Shown piece after piece: positions 20,736-31,400 of a stretch of 64,000 nt of DNA; positions within the stretch are counted from its first letter, which is position 1; each line of letters starts with the position of its first letter. The notes beneath the pieces are model-generated. The model did not search any database and was not told the DNA's origin. It was given only the letters and a program-made list of their open reading frames with translations. Made by a program: the position numbers and the translations under genes. Source of the stretch: Punctularia strigosozonata HHB-11173 SS5 (taxonomy: Eukaryota; Basidiomycota; Agaricomycetes; Corticiales; Punctulariaceae); the NCBI RefSeq assembly GCF_000264995.1, contig NW_006767437.1:320077-384076 (forward strand), read 5' to 3'.

Positions 20736-22312
20736 TCAGAGAGGTACAAAAGTAGTTGCGGGCGACCGGCGCTGAAGGGCACGGCGCATCCCCTCCCACT
20801 TGGCATCATCATCAACCGCGCCAAGCGCCGCCAGGCAAGGGAAGAGCGCGTGGAGGTACTCGGCAGCTTGCTCCGTCTCGTTCATAGCCTCGTCTATAGC
20901 GATCGAAAGTGAGCGCAGCGCGTTATGCGGCGCGAATGGTTGTGTTGGATTGGGGCAACCCACACCGACATCCATACGGGGCAGGACGAGGTAATCGAGC
21001 TGAGGGCAAGATCGCGCCCAGGAGGTAAGGCAACCGAGGGTGAGGCTCGGATGCTTGCATTCGCGATGAGATGCCGAATGACCTTCCATAGCGATGTGAC
21101 CAGTTTCGACAGCAAGGTGCTCGATATTTGGCCACCATTGCGCTATAGCGTCCATGTCATCATCGCAGAGGTCCGTAGGAAACGATGATTGGAGCGTAAA
21201 GCTCCGTAGCGACTTCACCGTCCGGAGGTCCCGGAGATCGTTGACTGTGAATGTCATTTCCACTGGTACGGGACCTGCAGCAAGGTCGGATTCGTCGGCA
21301 TCAACGAAATGGGTTGCTGTAAGATTCTGGAGGGTCCCAGCTGCCTTCTTGCCCAAGATACTGAAAATGGTCCGCCATGGTGCCGTCGTCAAGGCACGGT
21401 CTTGGATATCGAGATAAACCGTGCGAAGGGTGGAGGAGGAAGAAGCCTCTAGTATATGCTCTATGAGTGCGGAAGGCGCGGAAAGGTGTAATGATTCTAG
21501 TGCAGGGAAGCTAGGTGCGTGGATGGGCTGAGCTTCTATGCAGGCCATGACTTCGTCTACGTTTAGGGAACATCCATCTATGTGAAGTTCGGCGAGGAGA
21601 GGGAGTCTCGATAGTGCGAAGATCTCAGAAGCGCGAAGCGATTGATTGCGCTTCGAGTGGTATATCCGGATGCTGGACAAGCTTGTGAGTAGGCTCTGTA
21701 TTTCGGAGTTGAACGGCCCTCGAAGGACAGCCGTGTCTATGGGAGACGAGACGCGTCTGATAGTCTCTACAAAGTCATGGAAAACCGAAAGGGAGGCTTG
21801 GGACGACGTATGTAGGTCTATGGTGTGGAGAGCTCGTGAAATTATGAACGGCATAAGCTTGCTGGTGTATGACCAGGCGTCTTTATGAATTGTCAGGTTC
21901 CCAAGATTGGGAAGAAGGTTCTGACCCAGGCTCGTCTCCGCTGTAGTGAAAAGGAAATTGCCGAGATCCGACGTGAGTTGGCTGCCGAGTCGTGCCAGAG
22001 TTAAGTGCTTGACGCGACGGCCGTATTGCAGGAGATGCTCTTCGAACAACTGATCTCTCGCTAACCTCTGGAACACTGTTAGCCTGACGGACCACAATCC
22101 GGGTAGCAATAGTGACGTGCCGTAAGAGCCAGCAACGGAGCTACACAGTCCAGTCTCCACCACAGTCTGTCCAGAGCAGGGTCCCGCCAGGCTCTGCACG
22201 TCCTGGCTAACCTAGCCAGCGTCCGAGTGGCATCGGCCTTCCTTTCCGCGCTGCTGTAGCAAAATTCGATGATTTGGCGCAAGATCTCGTCAACGAGGAG
22301 TGCGGGGTGCAT
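20736..22312 (-). CDS. F-box domain protein
   Basis: About 511 aa, two exons (22312-22117 and 22075-20736) with a very short 41-nt intron. The N-terminus is an F-box-like helix set: ALLVDEILRQIIEFC then TLARLARTCRAWRDPALDRLWW. The rest has leucine-patterned strands such as RVKHLTLA, LLAELHIDG and FPALESLHLSAPS, typical of the LRR-like C-terminal half of Agaricomycete F-box proteins. Such proteins recruit substrates to SCF ubiquitin ligases; the target is unknown. Start is the ATG of MHPALLVDE. The 5' splice site gtcact is weak, so the first intron is less sure than the domain call. Confidence 0.75.
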
Positions 22313-22594
22313 TGCGGGTAGGAATGAGGGACCGGGGAAGTGGAGGAGGTTGCGGGGAGACAGAGACACGTTGGCATCGCTCACTACTGCGACGGTCCTG
22401 AAATTTGGCAACGCCCGCCTCCGATTGGCTGGACACCGATGTTCCGCTCATATCGGTGTTTAGTCGGACAATGCCGACATTTGCCGAGTTACAGCGGTGG
22501 CAGGAACTTCGTCAAGACAACGTCTGGCTAATCGACACCAATTCCTTGCGGCGTGGACTGCCTGGAGAAGATCTTAGCACAGATCTCGTTATCA

Positions 22595-22899
22595 ATGTCG
22601 CGGAGAGCTCAAGCCACTCTCCTTGGAGCGGTTTTGTTTTCCACCTTAACGATATGGGGCGTGCATTATATGCAAGATCAGGAGCGCGAGGTACGGGTAT
22701 ACTCTCGTTGCTGTAAAGCTCTCTCACTCCGAGATAGACCATGTATCAAGGTGTGCTCAGGGACGATGAGCGGAGGCTACAAAAAATGCGTCAGAGACAG
22801 GCCGAATTAGAAGAGTCCCAAAGGAAACGCGAAGTGTATGAGCGCGTTCAGCGAGTTTCGGCTCAGGACACGGCAAGCGAAGACACCAGACTAAGTTGA
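22595..22899 (+). CDS. PET117: PET117, cytochrome c oxidase assembly factor
   Basis: 85-aa protein, exons 22595-22690 and 22738-22899 (47-nt intron). Layout matches PET117: a short N-terminus MSRRAQATLLGA leading into one membrane span (VLFSTLTIWGVHY), then a charged helix starting MYQGVLRDDERR and rich in Arg/Gln/Glu. In yeast this mitochondrial inner-membrane protein works with Cox15 in haem A formation for complex IV. Divergent from the F-box gene with 282 bp between start codons. Confidence 0.85.
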
Positions 22900-23727
22900 T
22901 CATACGTCCTCTGGCATGTTTCGTGAGGCTTGCCTGCTTTTGGAAGCTTCAGCTAGACGTGGTGAGGCTCCTCTCCACCGCATTTCTCGCTGTCTGATCA
23001 CCCTTCCGCTCTGGCATTAGGTATATCTACTGGAACTATACACACCGCCAGCACTTCTCGAGCTTGTCTTGCAGGCTGAAGTAATGCCGCCTTTCGGGAT
23101 CAGGCTGTTCACCGTCGAAAATTGGCCACTCCTCTCGTAGCGCCATCTCAGCGATCCCAAACTGTGCATGATCTTATTTTGCGCATGCATGCCGTTGTCG
23201 GCGTGCCATCAGGGACCGTCATCCTTGAGTATGCAATCTCGACTGTTGCGTACTGAACGCGACCGCGAGTCTAGCTTCATGATAAGACGATTTCATCCTC
23301 ATAGACTCCCTCGAACTATATATAACCTCTTGTTATGGCGAGAAACGTCTCATTTGTGGTCTGGCAGTTATTGCCGACAATGTTGGAGCGGTTTTACCAT
23401 AGAAAAACACTGTATGACTCGCTCGACCACTACATAGTTGCCGCTGGCGGTTCCATAGCCCATGGCCGTCCGTCGTCGCTCTCTTCCTGGCAACTGTGTT
23501 CGGGTTTTCATGATCAAATCGGCGCTGACGTCGAGATAACGTTGGTCAGGATGTGAGAGACTCAGCAGTTCGCCGTCGGCGCGAACAAAGAGGCGCACGG
23601 ACCTCGCAAAGCGCACCTTAACCTTTGACCACCATATCCATCCATAAGCCTCTTTTGTCTGTTGCCCTCAGCGACCTGGCGCACTCATCCGCGTTGACAA
23701 CTCCTCAAAATACGAGCACTGTCCATC
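22900..23727. other. Intergenic, nothing convincing
   Basis: About 830 bp between PET117 and the CID-domain gene. Short open frames on both strands (such as 23168-23437 plus) have no motifs and no supporting splice structure. The last part is presumably the promoter of the next gene. Confidence 0.5.
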
Positions 23728-26297
23728 ATGAGTCCCCTAAAGGTATGATTAGCCGCGCACTCCGGCATTGCACTGTGGCTCACGCCGCCGTTCGCAGGAC
23801 TTCGAGGCGGCACTGAAGGATGTCGTTCAGGCGAAACGCCTGTCCGAATCGAAGATGAATAGGATGACCGAAGCTGCTCTGAAATGTATGGAGGTACGTT
23901 CTCCCGTAATCCGTTCGCGATTTTTCGCGCTGCCTCCGGGTAGATGATTCACATGATGTCGCCTAGGATGACACGCAATTGGTCTCGATACTATATCGAC
24001 GACATAAATCCCTACCAGTCGACAAGAAAATCCATGGATTATATGCATTTAACGCGCTTGCGTGTGCGGCCAGACACAAAGTGAACAAGCATGGCATTAC
24101 TGGCGACATCAATGCGGAGAAAGGGAATTGCGCCACCTTCTTGCTGAAGCTCGATGGCGTACTCGACGGTTTATTCAAAGATATGCTGGCTACCGGCAAC
24201 TCTGAATGCAAGGTTCGTAACGTCCTTCGTCGCTTTGCTGTTCCAGGTTCTTTAGGTCGGCTACGTACGGGTGAAAGCATCGTTGGATGAACGACCTAAC
24301 ACCGTCCACAATATCCAATTCTTTGGCCGAGTCGGCGTCATGTTTGGCCGAAAGAACTGTCATCCTTCTCCCCGAACTGGTCGCCATCGGGCGGTCACGC
24401 TGACGATTGGTTTTCTGATCGTCAATGCCGCTGTCGCTGCAATGAGATCTTGCGTCAGACAACCAAACCTTGCTCCGGATCTGCCTACTGACATCCTTCT
24501 CGTGTTACTATCTATGACAACGTCCTCGAATGGCCCTAACCTCGTGTTCGTTTACGTTATATCAGGAAAAGACCAAGAAGGTGCTTGACATATGGGTCAA
24601 GTCGAATACCTTTCCGTCCGCTGTGTTGACACGATTATCGGATATATTGAAGGGATCTGCTAAAGGTGCATATCACGAGTCACGCATGTTATCGCTAAGT
24701 AATCTTCCCGTTTGCGTAATGCAACGATTGCCTTGCCTACACTGCAATCCCGAAATGAGAGCGCGAACTGAAATACGATCAATTTACCGTCAGAGTCGAA
24801 CGTGAATGCGCCACCCGTGACCGAAACGAAATCGACACCGGTACCGACACCGACGCTACCTGTCACTACCACGCCACCAGTCGCGCCTCCGATCTCTCCT
24901 GCCGCAGACGCGCAATCAACTCTCCTGGCCCTGCTCAGTCAAGCCGCGACGGCTTTAGGGTGAGTCCCCGATCGCTTTGCTGGTGGTATTCTGGAACTCA
25001 GACCCTGCGCATCATCAGACAAACACCGACAAACACGCCGGCAGTGGGTGGACCTCAGCTGGATGCCAATCAGCTAGCCTTGCTGCAACAGCTCAAGCAA
25101 AGCGTGGCCGCTCCCGCTGTGCCAGGGCCTAGCTCAGCCACCCCCACGCCACCACCTGTAGTGCTTCCTCCTCATGTTGCAGTGCCAGGGCCTCCATCGG
25201 CCTACGCAAACGCGCAGCCTCCCCCTCCCTTTACGAATGATCGCTATGGTCCTGGACCGAGAGATCCCCGTTACGGTAGATACGACGGTGGTGGCTTCAA
25301 CAGGCGCCGGGAAGAACAATACGATGAACGTCGGGACTTCCGGAGTGGACCCCGTGACAACTTCCGTGGCCGCGGCCGGGGGCGATGGGATGACCGCGAT
25401 CCGCGTGGGCATTTCAATGATAGAGATGGGGACCGAGGTCCACCACGACGAGAACGCCTTAGCCGTTCGAGGAGTCCTCCGCGCGTTAGATACGGTGCTG
25501 GGGGTAGACGTGATGTGCCGTCGTACAGTCCGCCGCCCCGGACGGGGACGCCCACTGGTGTGGCCGCCAACACGCCTGGTAAAGACGAATTTGGTCGTGA
25601 TATCAGGCCGGAATCGCCTACGCAGGATGTAATGCAGTCAGGATCATCAGCTAAAGAGCAGATGCCAGTACGATCGCCGTCCGTCCCCACATCCATAACG
25701 TCAGCATCAGACGCCGACGCAATGCCCGCGGGACCAGCGACGGTCCCCGGTGCAGCTGCTCCAAATGATCTTCCACAAGTCGCACCTGCAACGCAAAACA
25801 TTGGGCTAGCGGCATTCGATTTCACGACGTTCGACCCTACGGCCCCTGCATCGTGGGAAGCGCTCGGAACGGCGTGGCAAATCACGAACGGGTACGCGCC
25901 GTCACAGGAGGAACTGATGCAGTTCATTATGGGGGGTTTCATGGGGGCAGCGGCTCCTGTACCTAGTGCAACCGTCAGCGTGCAGCAGCAGCCATGGCCC
26001 AACAGCGGCAATAGTACGAGAGGCGGAGGGTCCGAGCGAGGCAATTGGCGGGGTGGCGACAGAGGAAGGGGGTTTTCAGGTCGCGGGCGCGGCAACGGCC
26101 GAGAGGCATACAGCTCATATGACTATGGAGGAAACCAAGTCTCCGATGCCATAGTCCTCAACGCAGCGCCGCTGGAAGACCAACAATCGGTCAGTAGCGA
26201 TATGGCTGAACCAAGCGGCAGCTCGGGAGGCCGCATGCAAAAGGTCGGGGATAAATGGGTCTTCGTACGAGGTACCGACAAAGCACCGGCACCCTAG
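23728..26297 (+). CDS. CID-domain RNA-processing protein (SCAF/Nrd1-like)
   Basis: About 633 aa in six exons: 23728-23742, 23798-23893, 23967-24212, 24566-24665, 24794-24959, 25019-26297. Residues ~6-150 form a CTD-interacting (RPR) domain: FEAALKDVVQAKRL, LVSILYRRHKSLPVDKKIHGLYAFNAL, KGNCATFLLKLDGVLDGLF, then EKTKKVLDIWVKSNTFP. This wording is that of SCAF4/8, Nrd1 and Seb1, which bind phosphorylated Pol II CTD and act in transcription termination. The C-terminal part is Pro-rich, then RGG/RS-rich (RDNFRGRGRGRWDDRD, RSRSPPR), fitting RNA binding; no RRM is visible. The 353-nt third intron is far longer than its neighbours, but joining across it restores the CID core exactly. Confidence 0.85.
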
Positions 26298-26346
26298 TTT
26301 AGTATCGCTCGGACCAGTGACGCACTTGGTCTTGATAGTTTGTCTA

Positions 26347-27952
26347 CTACACCTGATCATCATCGTCTAGGCTAGTTAGTGCAAAGTCGCCGGGACGACG
26401 CCTATCATCTCGACCACTGTACAATATTCGAGGCTTGCCCAAAAGGCTGTCCTTGAAGCTTCGCCATGAGAACGGGTTTGGCCAGTATACAAGATAGCAT
26501 ATAGTTGACGATAAGATGCCGACGAGGCTGCCGACAATAACATCCTCTTTGTGGTGTCGCTGTAAGACGTTGAATTCAGGCTTCTGACACGGGAGTATGG
26601 TCTGAGCAGCCTACATAATCCTCCATTCGAGATATCGCGACCCACGTGGCATAACCAATGGGTAGCAGAGATATCAAAAGTCCCAACAGTCGGCTCCTTA
26701 GCAGCAAGGATGACGGCGGCCTTGAGGTGAAGGACCAGGCCGACGTATTCCCAGCTATCCAGAGGAACAAGAATGTCATTCCAGCGAACGCGGTCGACGA
26801 ATGGCCACTGGGAAAAGACTAAAGACATCGATGGAAGGTTAGGATCACGGTGTCGTCAACCAGCGAACTGTATCAAACGCACTTTGCGACCGTCGAGGAC
26901 GTCGTCGGCTTTTCTATAGGAATGGAATGCATGAGTATTACGAAACAGGCACAGGAAAGAAGATGATTCACCCAGTACACGCTGACAGAGCGGCATCCCA
27001 TTTGCAGCGGGACAGGAAATCAGGCCTCAAGCGACCTGGTGAGATGGGTGAGCCAACGAAGATTGTCATCGAAGACGCTTTGTTCTCACCGACACGGCTT
27101 TTCAGCAAGTCCGTGATCAATGTTGATAAGAGTCTTCGAGGAGATCGTCGGTACAGCATTCGACGGCGTTTCGTGAGATGAACGTGACGTACCGACCAGC
27201 AATCAGAGCAAGCAGGCCGTGGTGAATCTCCATCAAAGACCTTCTCATGCCGCTGACCACAATGACGATGGCCACTGGTAACAGCATCGCGACATTTCCA
27301 TTCACTGTGCCGCTGATCCTATGATGGGTTGAGATTCTGCCCTGGGGAACGTAACAACAGGGACATTACTGCTGTTTCCGATGAGGGTAAGGCAGGGCCA
27401 GTGCAAACGCGGGTAATGTCACGTGATCACATCCCCGGCTTTTGGCGCACAAAGGCCTGAATGTACCCAAGTTGAGGAAATTCCACATCTGCACAGCTCT
27501 TTAACTCACAAACACGGCGAGCTATCGATAGAGAATCTAATTGCGGACAGATCACTCCGTTCATAATTTTATTCCATCAATCGACAAGTCGTCTTTTTCG
27601 AGTTCAGGGAGTATTTGAGGGTGGTGTAACCTGGGTCGGATGTGCGCTTTGGCGGGGTACACGTGATAACGCCACAGAGCTCCACATTACCCGCGTTTGC
27701 ACTGGCCCTGCCTTAACTGATGAGCGGGTCGTCAACCTTGAAATCTCTTGCGAAGACTGGAAGACGATCTGCGACGTTGCAGAGAAACCATAGCAGAACA
27801 CAGACAAGCCTGGATGTGGTGAGTGTCAGAGTCGGAGGTGAGAAAGCTGAAGTCCTGCGATCAGTTTACCAGTCTATCACGTATGCCTTATCCCACCATT
27901 CCAACGAGTCAGCGCCAAATCTCTCTCCGATTCTGTCAAGAATCCAAGACAT
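26347..27952 (-). pseudogene. PAP2 lipid phosphate phosphatase, disrupted by a MITE
   Basis: DPP1/LPP-type phosphatase, eight exons from ATG 27952 (MSWILDRIGERF) to stop 26347: 27952-27870, 27809-27370 (split by the insert), 27318-27193, 27133-27090, 27035-26972, 26913-26883, 26818-26615, 26559-26347. The three active-site motifs are intact: KSRVGRLRP (KxxxxxxRP), SFPSGHSS, and SRMEDYRHHKED. Six membrane spans are visible. Exon 2 is cut by a 324-bp MITE; the stop TAA appears exactly at the insert edge. Read without the insert and one TA, exon 2 continues DPLIS-YPHRKQQ, as in the family, for a ~292-aa protein. These enzymes hydrolyse phosphatidate and diacylglycerol pyrophosphate in membranes. 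No obvious splicing removes the insert in phase, so this allele is probably null. Confidence 0.82.
27390..27713. mobile_element. 324-bp MITE with TA target duplication
   Basis: Terminal inverted repeats of 30 bp match perfectly and begin AGGCAGGGCCAGTGCAAACG at both ends. TA dinucleotides flank the element at 27388-27389 and 27714-27715, the duplication expected for the Tc1/mariner superfamily. There is no coding capacity. Weaker inverted similarity continues inward (CACGTGATcacatccccg on one side, a permuted ATCACGTGtaccccg on the other). It sits inside exon 2 of the PAP2 gene. Confidence 0.85.
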
Positions 27953-28484
27953 GGTGTTCAAGGCGAAGTGGATGGTCGTGGAGTGCGTTCGTGTGCTATA
28001 CGGGTGCTTCGGTCACCGCAACGAACGTGCTGAGCAGCTTGCTCGTTATATATTACGAGCCAAGATCCCCGCCCCACTGACTCGATGCTGCGGACACATA
28101 CAAATCCTATATTCATGAGATGGATACACCACTTTGCCCATGCCGTTGAATCAGCCCTAGTGTATTCGAAGAGCGCGTGCACATCGTGGACTACGCCCGC
28201 CTTGAGTCCCTTGACAGTGGGATGCTTGCGCGTCCTCTTCTATAGCCGCACAGACTTGGCGTGTCCCATAAGAATTCAAATTTGCCTGCGGAACAGAATA
28301 TACATGTATGTCATTGTATGTCCATTACCAGTACTTACATGCACGGGGCTGCAATTTCCGCCGCTTGAAGGAGGCATCACGTCTGTCACAGTGTCACTGT
28401 CACGTGTGACTCAGCGCGCGTCAGGCGCGTTGCTGGACCGTGGCTCGCGCGTTACTCAATCACCTTCCCTTTACATTCTCCCTC
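27953..28484. other. Divergent intergenic region, PAP2 / DNMT5
   Basis: 532 bp between two divergent start codons. Small open frames on both strands have no features. It should hold both promoters; a cacgtgtgactca/gtcacgtg-like stretch near 28400-28415 is a possible bHLH/bZIP-type site. Confidence 0.4.
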
Positions 28485-31400
28485 ATGCCAGTAAAGCCGG
28501 CAAAGAATTCCGGTTCAAAGTCGGCTACAAAACCGAAGCCCACAGCTCCCTCACGCCCGAAGGGTCAAAAATCCATCGACACATTCTTTGGAGGCAGAAA
28601 GAAGGTGGCGCTTGCTTCTGAGCCGGACGAGGACAAGGATGAGGACGAAGAAGATGGCGGTGAGGACGAGCCCAAGGAGGTAGTGAAAGATGACGACTAC
28701 GATGAACAAGACGAAGAAGACGACGATGCACCCGGTGAATCCTCTGCCGACACGTCGCTTGACTCCTTGCCGCCTATCGTGAAGATACCCGAGATCTTCG
28801 CAGATATTGTCAAACGCGTCCCCAAACTCAAGCGAGTTGCGGAACATGTCAAAGGGCGAAAGATACGGGTGGCTACCATGTGCTCCGGCACGGAATCTCC
28901 TCTGCTTGCGCTGGACCTCATTCAAAAGTCCATCCACGACCGACACCATGTCAAACTCGAAATCGAGCACGTATTCTCATGCGAGATCGAGCCGTTCAAA
29001 CAAGCGTATATAGAACGAAACTTTCGGCCTCCGCTCCTATTCAGGGACGTTTGCGAGCTCGGTCAAACACACGCGTACGCAGTGCTTCAGTCGTCGTCTA
29101 GCTTGATTGCTAATGCTTCCCAACTAGCACTACCGCTTACGGTGCTGAGGCACCTGTACCTGGCGATGTTGATCTTCTCGTTGCCGGCACGTCTTGCGTA
29201 GATTACTCCAACCTCAATAACGAGAAGCAAGGCATCGACGCCGGAGGGGAATCTGGCCGTACTTTCCATGGGATGCTAGACTGGGTGGCCAATCACCGTC
29301 CCCCGTTGGTCATCCTGGAAAATGTTTGCGGCGCCCCGTGGCCCAGGGTAGTCCAGAAGTTTGAAACGCTCGGCTACAGCGCGGCTTTCGTCAAGCTGGA
29401 TACGAAGCAATATTATATTCCCCACACGCGTCAGCGCGTCTACCTTCTGGCCGTTAACCAGGAGAACTCCAACATCCCGGAAGACTGGGCAGAGCGCGTT
29501 AAAGAGTTGAAACGACCAGCGACTTCCACCCTTGACGAGTTCCTCCTTCCTTCGGACGACTCGCGAATCCACCACTTCCGTGAAAAACTGGTACAAGAAG
29601 GAAGCTCAATCCTTGATAGACGCTCAGGGCGCACTGACTGGGGTCGTTGCGAGTCTCGTCATCAACGTGCTCGATTGGAGGAAGGATTAGGGTCGAAACG
29701 GCCCCTTACCAACTGGGAGGAAGGTAAGTCATCAACCTGCTGTTTCTCCGACGCATACTAAAATCATTGTAGGCGGATTCTGCAGCATGCCTGAGGAGTA
29801 TTGGCACGACTGGGCGCGGAACCAGGTCGAACGTGTTTGGGATTTGCTAGACATCAGTCTACTACGCGCAGCTGCCCAAGGATACGACCCGGCGTATAAG
29901 ACGTGAGGTTCTGATTATGCATATATCGATATTTGCTGACGGCCAGTAGGCAAATCTGGAATTTATCGCAGAATGTGGACCGGGAGATCGGCGCGAAACG
30001 AATGGGTATATGTCCGTGTCTCACCCCGTCGATGATTCCTTACATCACGAACCGCGGTGGACCGATGGTAGGCTTGGAGGCTCTCGCGATGCAAGGCTTG
30101 CCTACGGACGAGCTCATCTTATCCAAAGAAAAGGAAGATCAACTTGCCGACCTCGCTGGTAACGCCATGAGCACGACAGTCGTTGGTACAGCCATAATCG
30201 CCGCGCTGGTGGAGGGCCTTGAGCTTATCCGCTCTGGAGACGACCACGAATCATACGAGGCGAAAGACGCGCGCACGGATGCAGCGGATGCAGCAATGGA
30301 CTCGATGGACGTGGATATACCGCAGGTTGACTCCCTTCCAGTGGAAGACCACATCGTTGGTGATGATCGGCTCATCGAGAAGCCGTTGGGGCTCACCATC
30401 GAGAACGACATGTCGATTCAGGACGTCCTCCTCCAAGCTCAGCGCAGTATTCGCCTCTGTCGCTGCGAGGGTCGGGATGGCATGACCGAACGCGATATTA
30501 AACGCTGTCAAAGCTGCAACTCGACCTCATGTGTGAAGTGTGCCGGGCGGCCAGAACACGATTTTCAAGCTCTGGATCTCACAAAGGAATCCCGTTTATC
30601 CCCCCTTGCATTCTCCAAGGCGTTCAAATCTGTACTTCCGATGTCACTATCCATCAATGGCATCACGGAAGAGCTACTCGATAACCTCAAGGACGAGTCC
30701 GAGGGTTCGGTTGACGCCAAACTTTGGGCAGGATGGCGGGCATCTGTATTGCGTGCCGTCTCCGAAGATTACCGTTTCGTTGAACTCAAGCGTCGCGAAA
30801 TCTGGAGCGCCATATACGAATCACCCTCGGCTCGCGTGGAGCTCCTCCTATCTCCCCATCAGCCACAATGGCAGCTGTTTGCCAAACCTGATGTCTCCCT
30901 ACCGGCTAAATCACCCATTCGGACTTTGCTGGAATCGCCGATTGCTCGCTTAATCTGTCGCGATACATGGCTGTCCGGCCGATGGGACATCGCTTTGCCT
31001 CTTAAGACGACCGTTCCGATCGAGATAACCGGAACTGGTCCGCAAGTTCCAGCTTGGGAGCAGCTCCTGGGGTTGCAGGCCCCGCAGTTCAAAAACAAGA
31101 CAGTATATGAACAGGTGCGGATATCTGTCCCTCTGGAGCATTCCGGGAAGTTCGACCGCGACATCTCGGGCGACTATGATTTACTCGCTCGTTGTGGCAC
31201 CGCCAGCAATGGACTGCACAGGCGACGCGCGAAGGACGGCGAAGATGCCAATATCCCACCCCTTTTCTTGTTGCTAGACCCTACTCGCACCGGGCACTGG
31301 GATGATGACTGCTTTGTCTTCTCCATCAGCAATCGTCGTTACGAATTTGGCGAGGCCCGTCCCATAGTTGCACGCTTGGACAATAAGTGGAGACAAAGCA

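Noticed and set aside
24190-24588. Frames on both strands inside the 353-nt CID intron
   Set aside because: The CID domain is only continuous if the whole segment is removed; the frames have no features.
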